A DNA stretch of 35,903 bases from Methylococcaceae bacterium UBA975 (GCA_002292375.1 DBBV01000014.1:441-36343); one strand, 5' to 3'. Shown: positions 15,237 through 23,887, counted from the first letter of the stretch. Notes: generated by a model not told the origin, from the sequence alone. Numbers and translations: made by a program.

Positions 15237-16085
15237 ATGGTCAGTGATAATCAGAAGGCTTATTTTGATGATGTTGAGTTCGTCATAACTCACCCGTTAA
15301 TTTTTAAGGCGAAACTGTCAATTGGTGAAAATGCTTATACATCTTTACGAATGAAAAATAAGGTATTGGAGGCATGGGATACAGTTGGCGTAGCTGGTTC
15401 AGCAGTTGGGTTAGCTCAATCGACGGCTATAGCAGGCACCTTTTTTGCCCCAACAGGTATGCTCTCTTTAATTGGGCTTGGAACAGCTGTAACTCCTATT
15501 GGATGGGTTATTGGTGCAGGTGTTGTAGCAGGTGGGGCATGGGTAGGTATCAGTAAGTTTCTAAAAAACTCATCTACTAGCCGTGTAACTGTGGTACCTA
15601 ATTTCATTAATACCCCTATGGATGTATTAGCATTAGGGCTTTTCGACCTTATTGTCCCATTAGCTCTTAAGGTTGCAAATGTTGACGGGCATATTGATGA
15701 CTTAGAGAGGAACCATATTGAGGTCTATTTTGTCCGGGAATGGGGGTACGATAAGACTTTTGTTCACGAGGGTGTCGCTTGCATAGAGTCTAATTTAGGT
15801 GACTATTCGATTGAAAAATTAGCCCAAGATCTTTCGGAATTTAAAAAAGGAAACCCAGACTGCAATTATGAACCTATGTGCAAAGAAATCATCAAGTTAC
15901 TTACAAATGTAATGGAGGTTGATGGACGAATTGATGAGAGAGAAGAGGCATCAATAGACTTGGTCAGTAATATTTTTAAGGAAACTGATGAAGTGCAACT
16001 AACGAAAGTAGTTAAAAACTGTTGGGGTTCCGTGAAAGGAGGGGTTCGTAGCGTATTGAATAATGGTATTATTCCAAATAAATAA
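15237..16085 (+). CDS. TerB-like domain protein with hydrophobic N-terminal region
   Basis: A 282-residue protein. Residues 50-109 are a Gly/Ala-rich hydrophobic region (membrane-inserting or glycine-zipper-like). The C-terminal half has two acidic motifs, VANVDGHIDDLERN (about 166-179) and VMEVDGRIDEREEA (about 231-244), which are the metal-binding D-G-x-I-x-x-x-E pattern of TerB/tellurite-resistance-like helical domains. TerB domains are found in membrane-associated stress and conflict systems. The gene lies 8 bases after the hydrophobic protein and 116 bases before a zinc-ribbon peptide. The TerB assignment is by motif and needs a profile search. Confidence 0.65.
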   Translation: MVSDNQKAYFDDVEFVITHPLIFKAKLSIGENAYTSLRMKNKVLEAWDTVGVAGSAVGLAQSTAIAGTFFAPTGMLSLIGLGTAVTPIGWVIGAGVVAGGAWVGISKFLKNSSTSRVTVVPNFINTPMDVLALGLFDLIVPLALKVANVDGHIDDLERNHIEVYFVREWGYDKTFVHEGVACIESNLGDYSIEKLAQDLSEFKKGNPDCNYEPMCKEIIKLLTNVMEVDGRIDEREEASIDLVSNIFKETDEVQLTKVVKNCWGSVKGGVRSVLNNGIIPNK

Positions 16086-16201
16086 TCGCCTTAATTCAAT
16101 AATTTAAAGGGAAAATCAACAAGAGTTTTAACTCTACTAAATTGATGCTAATAAGCAGTTGATTTATATTCAAACTTAGAATTTCATAGAGAGGTGCTCA
16201 A

Positions 16202-16354
16202 ATGGCTTTGACTAGTTGCCCTGATTGTAAAAAAGAAATAAGCAGCGGAGCACGTGAGTGCCCTAATTGCGGAAAGCGTATAAGGCCCCGATATATTTTG
16301 AATATTATTATTTTCCTAGGCAGTTTAATAATCACCATGCTTTTGATTAAATAA
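16202..16354 (+). CDS. Zinc-ribbon plus transmembrane mini-protein
   Basis: A 50-residue frame below usual length limits. GAGAGGTG lies about 6 bases before the ATG. Residues 6-23 contain two CxxC pairs (CPDC and CPNC; Cys6, Cys9, Cys20, Cys23), a double-zinc-ribbon-like knuckle, then a basic RIRPR turn and one hydrophobic span (31-49). This is a common architecture for membrane-tethered zinc-ribbon proteins. It is 116 bases after the TerB-like gene on the same strand, so it is probably part of the same module. Confidence 0.7.
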   Translation: MALTSCPDCKKEISSGARECPNCGKRIRPRYILNIIIFLGSLIITMLLIK

Positions 16355-16445
16355 GCGTTGCTATCACTCCTCATACAGGTGAGGTGACAGGCGTAGATAG
16401 ACTAGTATGTGATATGTGAGAAAATTCACTTCCATAAAGCAGCCT

Positions 16446-16456
16446 CCCCCCCCCCC
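16446..16456. repeat. Homopolymeric C tract (11 Cs)
   Basis: Eleven consecutive Cs in a non-coding stretch between the zinc-ribbon gene and ABC-transporter copy B. Such tracts slip during replication; sequencing error is also possible. No gene is altered by it. Confidence 0.8.
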
Positions 16457-16526
16457 ATTGTCTAAAATTCCATGTCACTAAGTTTTACCGTGGGTATTAA
16501 ATAATAAAGTCTGTCTAAGCTCATTT

Positions 16527-16690
16527 ACAGAACCACCCTGATTATTGCCCACCGCTTAGCCACAGTACAAAAGGCCGATAAAATTGTCGTTATGGAAAAT
16601 GGTGCGATTGTAGAAACAGGCGGTTCGGCCGAACTGCGAAAAAAAGGCGGCTTGTACGCACGGCTTGCTGAATTACAGTTTGACAGTTAA
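16527..16690 (+). pseudogene. 3' end of an ABC-transporter ATPase, copy B
   Basis: From 16529 the frame reads RTTLIIAHRLATVQKADKIV, then VVMENGAIVETGG, and ends LYARLAELQFDS-stop at 16690: the H-loop (IIAHRLATV) to the C-terminus of an MsbA-like lipid or multidrug ABC exporter. All sequences before the H-loop are missing. Its first 41 bases repeat those of copy A at 14564-14604, so the module between looks inserted into, or duplicated beside, an ABC-exporter gene. Confidence 0.8.
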
Positions 16691-16846
16691 TTGTAAGGGG
16701 TAATTTACTAATTAAGTTGGCCGACCGCTTGATTGACACAGAGATGAAGAGATTTTTATGCTGAAGTCTAGACACAATGCTATTAATAGGTTAGATTGGC
16801 AGCTACTTTCTAATAGCATTTAAAAAAATCAAAGGGTGTTATATTA

Positions 16847-17356
16847 ATGTATAAGTTTGAAAAAACCTTCGTAGTACTGGTTGCGAGTTTATTGTTTATG
16901 ATGTCATTTTCAGTATTCGCTGCAGATGGTCAAAATAGGGTAGGTAGCGGACCAAACCCATACAGAGATTGTGGGATAGGCGCGGCTATTTTCCCTAATC
17001 ACCACGTGGCTGCTACAACATCTAATGTTATTTGGGACTTAGGTACTACGGCTGTTACATCAGCGACTATGAGCCCTGAAACATGTTCAAATGTGCATGC
17101 GAAAACAGCTAAGTTCATTTTAGATAATTACGATAATTTGATTGAAGATGTGGCAAAAGGCGAAGGTGAGCATCTAGTTGCTGCTTTAGATATGGAAGGG
17201 TGTTCTTCCAATAAGCAAGCTGATGCCGTAACAATGATTCGTGGCAATATTGGTAGTAAAATTTCATTAGCGGAATATTCGCAAAAAGCAAAAATTGACA
17301 GAGCTGCAGATTATTATTATGCGGTTACATTTGCATCATCTAGTTGCCTAATCTAA
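16847..17356 (+). CDS. DUF3015 family secreted protein
   Basis: A 169-residue protein with a signal peptide (residues 1-26, cleavage after VFA) and a mature part with the DUF3015 hallmarks: GPNPYRDCGIGAAIFP, TSNVIWDLGTTAVTSA and SPETC, then a helical end with paired cysteines. It is exported to the periplasm, function unknown. AAGGGTG precedes the ATG. A perfect hairpin lies between it and the DUF4105 gene, a partner that I recall beside DUF3015 genes in other gammaproteobacteria. Confidence 0.88.
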   Translation: MYKFEKTFVVLVASLLFMMSFSVFAADGQNRVGSGPNPYRDCGIGAAIFPNHHVAATTSNVIWDLGTTAVTSATMSPETCSNVHAKTAKFILDNYDNLIEDVAKGEGEHLVAALDMEGCSSNKQADAVTMIRGNIGSKISLAEYSQKAKIDRAADYYYAVTFASSSCLI

Positions 17357-17365
17357 GCACTTAAT

Positions 17366-17408
17366 ACTCAGTGGTGGGTTTATAGTTCACCACTGAGTTT
17401 ATTCTTAA
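17366..17408 (+). terminator. Intrinsic terminator after the DUF3015 gene
   Basis: Perfect 11-base arms (ACTCAGTGGTG at 17366-17376 and its complement at 17388-17398) with an 11-base loop, followed by TTATTCTTA. It separates the DUF3015 gene from the DUF4105 gene and may set their relative expression. Confidence 0.7.
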
Positions 17409-17430
17409 CGTCGTATGTGCGCGAACTCGT

Positions 17431-19332
17431 ATGCTCTTTAAACTTGCGCTAATTTTAATTGTGTTCTTTTCTATGGTCTCAGTTATTAATGCTGAAGATT
17501 ATAATGCTGATCAAGTAATTCAGCTTGCAAAGGAGCTAAGGCTAAGCAAACACCCGTCATGGGTTAAACTTATGCATTATGAGAGGAATGTCGGTAGTCT
17601 GCCTAGCTTAGTTAGTGCAATACATGACGATTCCTTCTTTAATTCAAAAGACGGTGCATTTGATGCGTATGCAGAACTTGAGGCAACAATTAGAGCTTTC
17701 CACACACCTATATCTGATGGCGCTGTAGATAGTCACGCGCAATGTAAATTCCCAGCACGGCTGCTATGGTTGAAGAAATCACTAGGTAAAGCGACAGATA
17801 ATCTCCCAATGGTTTATTGCCCCAAATACACTAAGTGGGTATTAAATGGTTCAATAAAGTCTATAAGTGTAGTGTATGCATCAGGGTTTTTAGGCAACCC
17901 TGCATCGTACTACGGTCATATTTTATTGAAACTTAATTCAAGAGGTTCAAATGGCGCTACAAGGCTGTTTGACCCAAGTGTTAACTATGGTGCGATTATT
18001 CCTTCTAATGAGGACCCAATTACTTATATAACTAAAGGAGTATTTGGAGGTTATGATGGAGGCTTTAGCCAGACGGATTATTATTTTCATAATCGTAATT
18101 ATAGCGAATTAGAGCTGAGAGATATTTGGGAATATGAAATAAACTTGGAGAAAAAAGATGTTGATTTCATAGCGGCACATGCTTGGGAGGTGCTTGATAA
18201 ACGTTACACATATTATTTTTTTAGAAAGAATTGCGCTTATCGTTTGGCGGAACTTATTGAGATTGTTGATGGTGTATCTATTTTACCCTCAAACCGATTG
18301 TTCACATTACCGAGAACTCTTCTTCAAAATATTTATGATAGCCGTATTCATGATAAACCATTGATACGTTCTGTAGACGTTCGCCCATCAAGACAATCTA
18401 GGTTTTATAAGAAATTTAACTTGCTGACACGCTCTGAACGAAGTGAGCTTAGAAAGGTTGTGGATAATGGTAAAGGCATTTTTTTTGAGGTAAACAATAC
18501 GCTATCAACGGACTCTCAAGTGAAGGTAACAGATACAGCTTTGGATTATTATCAATTTGCTAAATCAGCTGAAATAATGACGAAGGATGAAGCTGATAAC
18601 TTACATCATAAGGCTTTGGTTAGACGGTTTCAGCTACCTTCAAATAATGGTACTGCTGTTAAGTCCTCTCTAAATCCGCCACACATAGGGCGTAAATCTA
18701 GCTATGTACAGGTTGGGGTAACTTACAATGAGTCGTTTGGTAGTGGGTACTCAATTAGAATTAGACCTGCTTATTATGATGTTCTTGATGCAGCTTCAGG
18801 GCAGGTGAAAAACTCTGCTCTTACGATGGGTGAAGTTGGGTTATTTGCACAATCTGGCAAAGTTCGCATTAGTCATTTTGATTTTCTTAAAATTGAAAGT
18901 GTAAATGCATCCAGCACTAATCTGCTAGGCGATACAGCTGATGCGTGGAAAATAAAGTTCAGTACTCAGCAACAAGATTTATCATGTGTTGATTGCTTAA
19001 TAACTCGTTTAGAAGGAGATTATGGGTATGCTTTAAATTTAAACAATAGTGTGTTAGTTAGTGCTTATTTTGGTGGAGGAGTTCAGGATAATCGAAAAGG
19101 AAGTGGGCGCGCTTTTATTAGGACCTCAGCCTTTGCGCATATTAAATTTACGAGTAGCTTTAATATGCTCTTAGGTGTCCAGTTACCAAAGCAGCTTGAT
19201 GGCTCTAATGGACAAAAAAATAGATATGTATTAGAGGCGAGGCAACGGTTGGGTATAAACTCCGATATACGTTTCAGTTATGAGGAAAACAAGTCGAGGC
19301 AGTACGGTGTTAATGTAGGTTATTATTTTTAG
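17431..19332 (+). CDS. DUF4105 / Lnb-type periplasmic protein with outer-membrane-like C-terminus
   Basis: A 633-residue protein with a signal peptide (1-21). The middle matches DUF4105, the Lnb N-terminal domain family of papain/NlpC-like fold: NPASYYGHILLK (His163) and FFRKNCAYRLAELIE (Cys268) supply the candidate catalytic pair, and Cys105 and Cys130 could form a disulfide. Lnb proteins of some bacteria transfer an acyl chain to lipoprotein N-termini; whether this gammaproteobacterial relative does so is unknown. The last 200 residues alternate polar and hydrophobic residues and end in a terminal aromatic (YYF), as in outer-membrane beta-strands. The start ATG 17431 has a weak ribosome site. 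Confidence 0.8.
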   Translation: MLFKLALILIVFFSMVSVINAEDYNADQVIQLAKELRLSKHPSWVKLMHYERNVGSLPSLVSAIHDDSFFNSKDGAFDAYAELEATIRAFHTPISDGAVDSHAQCKFPARLLWLKKSLGKATDNLPMVYCPKYTKWVLNGSIKSISVVYASGFLGNPASYYGHILLKLNSRGSNGATRLFDPSVNYGAIIPSNEDPITYITKGVFGGYDGGFSQTDYYFHNRNYSELELRDIWEYEINLEKKDVDFIAAHAWEVLDKRYTYYFFRKNCAYRLAELIEIVDGVSILPSNRLFTLPRTLLQNIYDSRIHDKPLIRSVDVRPSRQSRFYKKFNLLTRSERSELRKVVDNGKGIFFEVNNTLSTDSQVKVTDTALDYYQFAKSAEIMTKDEADNLHHKALVRRFQLPSNNGTAVKSSLNPPHIGRKSSYVQVGVTYNESFGSGYSIRIRPAYYDVLDAASGQVKNSALTMGEVGLFAQSGKVRISHFDFLKIESVNASSTNLLGDTADAWKIKFSTQQQDLSCVDCLITRLEGDYGYALNLNNSVLVSAYFGGGVQDNRKGSGRAFIRTSAFAHIKFTSSFNMLLGVQLPKQLDGSNGQKNRYVLEARQRLGINSDIRFSYEENKSRQYGVNVGYYF

Positions 19333-19354
19333 TGTCTAGCCAGTTAAGGGGTAG

Positions 19355-19798
19355 TCATTTTGCCAATTTACACTCTCGAACGCCCTTTTTACCAACTTCT
19401 TCAGTTACGAATGTGAGGTTATTAGCTACCCCAACAAATACACCAAACTTTATGAAATGTTCCATGTAATAATTTTTACCTCCCAGAACATTCAAAGTGG
19501 CAATGTTCTCACTAAACGCTGATTCCGTAGACAATGTATGTTTGCCTGGAACTAGTTCTCTATAGAAGTAAGTCATAGGCGCGCTTTCTCCAATTATCTC
19601 CCTATCTATACAGCGTGTTTTTAAATGCGCCACCAAAATTTGAGTTCCTATAGATGTAGGGGGCTGCTATTTCTGAAGGGGGATGTGTAAATTCTTTTCT
19701 CGTGCGGTCTTCTAAGTCGCTTGCCATTGGGACTGTGGTGCAACCGGTGAGAAACATGAATGGAATTAAAGTTAAGATTATCAGTATTTTTAAAACAT
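19355..19798 (-). pseudogene. Frameshifted DUF2846-type lipoprotein
   Basis: The reading shifts twice. From ATG 19798 one T appears missing in a T-run (near 19792), after which the frame gives a signal peptide with lipobox FLTGC and continues MASDLEDR to FGGAFKNTLY. Near 19604-19612 two bases (an AT unit) are missing; the next frame then reads IDREIIGESAPMTYFYRE and on to the end, a DUF2846-like fold (PGKHTLSTES). Restoring these bases gives one continuous lipoprotein of about 145 residues. The 93-residue frame 19355-19636 is therefore only its C-terminal part. Sequencing error cannot be excluded. Confidence 0.7.
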
Positions 19799-20025
19799 CG
19801 CTATGAATCCTTTAACTAAATTACAATTGTCAAATAGCATGATACTAACCACCCTAGTAATAAGAAATTAATCGTCTTAGCTAGAGTAAAGTTATAGTGC
19901 TTCATGCTTTTAACAACGGCAATTAATTATGAAGTTGAGGTCTCGGTAGCTACGGAGTCACGCAGATAGTTCTGTATCTTGAGTTCAGTGTACGCATTTC
20001 TAAATTGACCAAAGGTTGGAACCAA

Positions 20026-20060
20026 TAAAAAAGCCCTAGCGTCTTTCGATGCTAAGGCTT
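20026..20060 (-). terminator. Terminator of tRNA-Asn
   Basis: Arms AAGCCCTAGC (20031-20040) and GCTAAGGCTT (20051-20060) pair over ten positions with one G-T, with a 10-base loop; on the minus strand a T-run follows. It lies 10 bases past the tRNA 3' end. Confidence 0.7.
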
Positions 20061-20069
20061 TGATATAAA

Positions 20070-20145
20070 TGGCTCCTCCGACTGGACTCGAACCAGTGAC
20101 CCAATGATTAACAGTCATTTGCTCTACCAACTGAGCTACAGAGGA
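20070..20145 (-). tRNA. tRNA-Asn (GTT)
   Basis: A 76-base cloverleaf on the minus strand: acceptor TCCTCTG pairs with CGGAGGA (one G-T), with encoded GCCA end; D-arm AGCTCAGTTGGTAGAGC; anticodon loop CTGTTAA gives GTT; T-arm GGTTCGAGTCC. It is followed by an intrinsic terminator. Confidence 0.95.
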
Positions 20146-20214
20146 ATTGTTTAGGCCGCGTATCTTACGAAACGATACCGTTATGGTCAATAGCTAATCC
20201 CGCTTATCTGGTAT

Positions 20215-21405
20215 TTAATTGCTGTTAAGTAGTGTCTCAATCCGATCTAGCGCGCTGACTAAATTATCCATGCCGGTGGCGATTGAAATGCGCATGTGTC
20301 CATCTAAGCCAAAAGCTGAGCCGGGAACCAGTGCAACGCCTGCTTTTTCTATAATGTATTCGGCTAAATCGATGTCATTGTTGATGCTATCCATGCGATT
20401 GATAATGCCATTAAAGTCTGGGAAGCAATAAAATGTGCCGTCAGATGGAATGCAGCTGATACCGTCAATGCTATTCAGTTTTTCGACCACGTAATCGTGC
20501 CGCTCTTTAAACGCGACCAGCATCTCGCCAATGCACGATTGGTCGCCCTCTAAGGCGGCTTGTGCGGCAAATTGGGAGATAGAGGTAGGGTTTGATGTGC
20601 TTTGCGATTGAATGTTCTTCATCGCCTTTATCAGGCCTGCTGGGCCTGCGGCGTAACCGATGCGCCAGCCGGTCATTGAATAGGCTTTGGACACGCCGTT
20701 AAGCACCATGGTTTGATCGTACAGCTCGGGGCAGGCCATCACAATATTACAAAATGATTCGTCGCCCCAAAGAATGTGTTCGTACATATCATCGGTGGCG
20801 ATCAAAATATCGGGGTATTTTTTTAACACCGCGCCAAGTGCGACGAGTTCGGCGCGAGTATAGGCTTTACCACTGGGGTTAGACGGGCTGTTGATTACCA
20901 CAATTTTTGTTTTGTCGGTAATCGCCGCTTCTAACTGCTCGGGGCTTACTTTAAACGCTTGATCTTGACCAGCGGTCACAATCACCGGTACACCACCGGC
21001 TAATAAGCTCATGTCGGGGTAAGACACCCAGTAAGGTGCCAGGATGACGACTTCATCGCCGTCGTCTAAAAAGGCCTGTGCCAGGTTAAAAAAGCTTTGT
21101 TTGCCGCCACAAGAGACTAAAATTTGATCCAATTGGTAATCTAATTGGTTGTCTTTTTTGAGTTTGTTGATGATGGCTTTTTTAAGCTCTACGGTGCCAT
21201 CAACGGCGGTGTATTTGGTTTTGCCTGCATTAATGGCATCGATAGCGGCCTGCTTAATGTGTTGGGGTGTATCAAAGTCGGGCTCGCCTGCGCCTAGACC
21301 AATAATGTCTTGACCGGCGGCACGTAACGCAGCGGCTCTTGCGGTAACGGCTAGCGTAGGTGAAGGTTTGATGCGTTGTACGCGCTGTGAAAGTTTAATA
21401 TTCAT
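20215..21405 (-). CDS. Class I PLP-dependent aspartate aminotransferase (Ib type)
   Basis: A 396-residue fold-type I aminotransferase. PLP lysine is Lys240 (NGVSKAYSMTGWRIGY), with Asn176 (SPSNPSG), Asp205-206/Tyr208 (DDMYEH), Trp126 and Arg248 as cofactor or substrate contacts; a final Arg in HMRIS binds the substrate carboxylate. GLGAGEPDFDTP and KYTAVDG mark the Ib subgroup of prokaryotic aspartate/prephenate aminotransferases. It is divergent from uvrB, with about 130 bases between them. Ribosome site before ATG 21405 is weak. Which keto-acid it prefers cannot be told. Confidence 0.9.
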   Translation of the reverse strand: MNIKLSQRVQRIKPSPTLAVTARAAALRAAGQDIIGLGAGEPDFDTPQHIKQAAIDAINAGKTKYTAVDGTVELKKAIINKLKKDNQLDYQLDQILVSCGGKQSFFNLAQAFLDDGDEVVILAPYWVSYPDMSLLAGGVPVIVTAGQDQAFKVSPEQLEAAITDKTKIVVINSPSNPSGKAYTRAELVALGAVLKKYPDILIATDDMYEHILWGDESFCNIVMACPELYDQTMVLNGVSKAYSMTGWRIGYAAGPAGLIKAMKNIQSQSTSNPTSISQFAAQAALEGDQSCIGEMLVAFKERHDYVVEKLNSIDGISCIPSDGTFYCFPDFNGIINRMDSINNDIDLAEYIIEKAGVALVPGSAFGLDGHMRISIATGMDNLVSALDRIETLLNSN

Positions 21406-21535
21406 AGGGTTGTATGTGATCTCTTAAAATAAAACTTGCCCCAAACAGGGTGTCGGTTGTGTTTTTAGAATAAAATTGATGTTTCTGTCGTTCAATTACG
21501 CATTCTACTTGATGCAAGGACTATGCAAAATCCTT

Positions 21536-23536
21536 ATGGGTAAAAAATTCGAAATAGATTCGCCTTTTCAGCCGGCGGGCGATCAGCCAACGGCCATTAA
21601 AGCACTGGTTGAAGGTATTAGGGACGGTGAATCGCATCAAACCTTATTAGGCGTTACCGGTTCGGGAAAGACTTTTACCATGGTGCATACCATCGCCAGT
21701 TTGCAACGCCCGGCCTTGGTGTTGGTGCACAATAAAACCTTAGCAGCGCAATTGTACGGTGAGTTAAAAGAATTTTTGCCGGATAACGCGGTGGAATATT
21801 TTGTCTCGTATTACGATTATTACCAGCCCGAGGCGTATATGCCGGCGTCGGATACCTTTATCGACAAAGATGCCTCGCTCAACGAGCATATCCAACAAAT
21901 GCGGTTGTCGGCCACCAAGGCGCTAATGGAGCGTCGTGACGCGGTTATTGTAGCCAGCGTGTCGTGTATTTATGGTTTGGGTGATCCCGAGCTGTACTTC
22001 AGTATGATTTTGCATTTATCGCGCGGCGAACGGGTGAGTCAGCGCGACATCATTCACCAATTAACCGAGATGCAATACAAACGCAATGACACTGAGTTGG
22101 TACGTGCCACGTATCGGGTGAGGGGGGATGTGATTGATATTTTTCCGGCCGAGTCGGAACAAGATGCGGTACGCGTGGAGTTGTTCGACGATGAGATTGA
22201 GCGCTTATCGCTATTTGATCCGCTAACCGGCGAGATCACCCAGCGTATCCCGCGTTTTACTATTTTCCCTATTTCGCATTATGTTACACCGCGAGAAACC
22301 ATCATCGCTGCGATTGATAAGATTCAGGTCGAACTCGCTAATCGCGTGGCTCAACTGCGCTCGCTGGATAAACTGGTCGAAGCGCAACGGCTAGAAGAGC
22401 GAACCAAATTTGATATCGAGATGATGCGGGAAATTGGCTACTGCTCCGGGATCGAAAACTATTCGCGTTATTTATCGGGCAGAAACCCGGGCGATGCACC
22501 GCCGACCTTGTTTGATTACTTACCCGATGATGCGCTGTTGTTTATTGATGAGTCGCACGTTACCGTGCCACAACTTGGCGCAATGTATAAAGGCGATCGC
22601 TCGCGTAAAGAAACCTTGGTTGAATACGGTTTTAGATTACCGTCGGCGCTGGATAACCGGCCGATGCGGTTTGAAGAGTTTGAAGCCAAGGCGCCGCAAA
22701 CCGTGTTTGTATCGGCGACCCCTGCAAAATACGAAAAAGCGCGATCTGGCGCGGTGGTCGAACAAATCGTACGCCCCACCGGCCTATTAGATCCGCTGAT
22801 TGAGGTGCGTCCTGCGACCACTCAGATTGATGACCTGTTATCGGAAATCAATAAACGGGTCAAATTGGAAGAGCGGGTGCTGGTTACCACCTTAACTAAG
22901 CGCATGTCAGAAGACCTGACGGACTATTTAATGGAGCACGGCATTAGGGTGCGTTATTTACATTCTGATATCCCAACCGTTGAGCGAATGGAAATTATCC
23001 GTGACCTGCGCCTTGGGGTGTTTGACGTGCTGATTGGTATTAACCTATTGCGCGAAGGTTTGGATATTCCAGAGGTGTCCTTAGTGGCTATTTTAGATGC
23101 CGATAAAGAAGGCTTTTTACGCTCGGATGTGTCGATGATTCAAACCATTGGACGGGCGGCGAGAAATGTTAAGGGCATGGCCATTTTGTACGCCGACAAG
23201 GTGACTGGCTCGATGCAACGCGCGATGGATGAAACCGCGCGCCGACGTATCACCCAGCATCAATATAATGAGCAGCACGGCATTACACCGGTAGGTATCG
23301 TGAAAAAAGTCACCGATATTATGGAAAGCTCGAAACGCCTTGATCGCTCTAAGATTAAACAAATCGCCGAGGATGAGGCTAAGTACCATGCCTATACCCC
23401 GGCGCAGATGGCAAAAACCATTAAAGGGCTGGAAGCTAAAATGTACCAGCACGCGCGTGACTTAGAGTTTGAACAAGCGGCCAAAGTGCGGGATGAAGTC
23501 AATGGCTTGCGCGATAGGATGGTGCTGGGTTCTTAG
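21536..23536 (+). CDS. uvrB: Excinuclease ABC subunit B
   Basis: A 666-residue UvrB, the damage-verifying helicase of nucleotide-excision repair. Motifs: Walker A GVTGSGKT (about 38-45), the beta-hairpin YYDYYQPEAYMP, DESH (Walker B, 338-341 region), helicase motifs VFVSATPA and QTIGRAARN, and the C-terminal UVR motif (ARDLEFEQAAKVRDEV). I use ATG 21536 (MGKKFEIDSPFQPAGDQ), since homology to other UvrBs starts there; a longer frame from 21476 would add an unusual hydrophobic leader. The ribosome site is weak. No LexA box is evident. Confidence 0.95.
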   Translation: MGKKFEIDSPFQPAGDQPTAIKALVEGIRDGESHQTLLGVTGSGKTFTMVHTIASLQRPALVLVHNKTLAAQLYGELKEFLPDNAVEYFVSYYDYYQPEAYMPASDTFIDKDASLNEHIQQMRLSATKALMERRDAVIVASVSCIYGLGDPELYFSMILHLSRGERVSQRDIIHQLTEMQYKRNDTELVRATYRVRGDVIDIFPAESEQDAVRVELFDDEIERLSLFDPLTGEITQRIPRFTIFPISHYVTPRETIIAAIDKIQVELANRVAQLRSLDKLVEAQRLEERTKFDIEMMREIGYCSGIENYSRYLSGRNPGDAPPTLFDYLPDDALLFIDESHVTVPQLGAMYKGDRSRKETLVEYGFRLPSALDNRPMRFEEFEAKAPQTVFVSATPAKYEKARSGAVVEQIVRPTGLLDPLIEVRPATTQIDDLLSEINKRVKLEERVLVTTLTKRMSEDLTDYLMEHGIRVRYLHSDIPTVERMEIIRDLRLGVFDVLIGINLLREGLDIPEVSLVAILDADKEGFLRSDVSMIQTIGRAARNVKGMAILYADKVTGSMQRAMDETARRRITQHQYNEQHGITPVGIVKKVTDIMESSKRLDRSKIKQIAEDEAKYHAYTPAQMAKTIKGLEAKMYQHARDLEFEQAAKVRDEVNGLRDRMVLGS

Positions 23537-23655
23537 TGGCTATTAAAATCCCGTTGTGCTGGAACGCGTTTGACCAAGGTGGTCATTTTGCTGCACTCGA
23601 ACGGCCTGAGACGTTTGTTGATGAAGTGCGTAGCTGCTTTCGCACCTTGCGTTAG
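23536..23655 (+). pseudogene. C-terminal remnant of an epoxide-hydrolase-like alpha/beta hydrolase
   Basis: An open frame of 39 codons overlaps the last base of the uvrB stop and ends at TAG 23653-23655. It reads FDQGGHFAALERPETFVDEV and FRTLR, the C-terminus of epoxide-hydrolase-type proteins with the catalytic histidine in GGHFAALE. The remainder of the gene is absent, so it is a relic, perhaps left by a deletion next to uvrB. Confidence 0.75.
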
Positions 23656-23753
23656 CTGTTAACGACGCAACTTATTGTTGTTTAACTTAATTGAGTGCTT
23701 CACTAACGTTGCAAGTTTAAGTACAATGCCCGGTCTTAAGATGCTTGGCTTAT

Positions 23754-23830
23754 AGGCGCGTAGCTCAGTTGGTTAGAGCGCATCCTTGACATGGATGAGG
23801 TCGGTGGTTCGAATCCACTCGTGCCTACCA
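23754..23830 (+). tRNA. tRNA-Val (GAC)
   Basis: A 77-base cloverleaf: acceptor AGGCGCG pairs with CGTGCCT (one G-T), then encoded ACCA; D-arm AGCTCAGTTGGTTAGAGC; anticodon stem CATCC/GGATG with loop TTGACAT giving GAC; T-arm GGTTCGAATCC. It lies 57 bases upstream of thrS. Confidence 0.95.
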
Positions 23831-23887
23831 AGCAATCTAAATAATTAAAGTTATTCTCCGCTATCCAAAATTTAAAAAGGTTTTAAC

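Noticed and set aside
16361..16385. Hairpin after the zinc-ribbon gene as terminator
   Set aside because: Stem has a bulge and no T-run follows.
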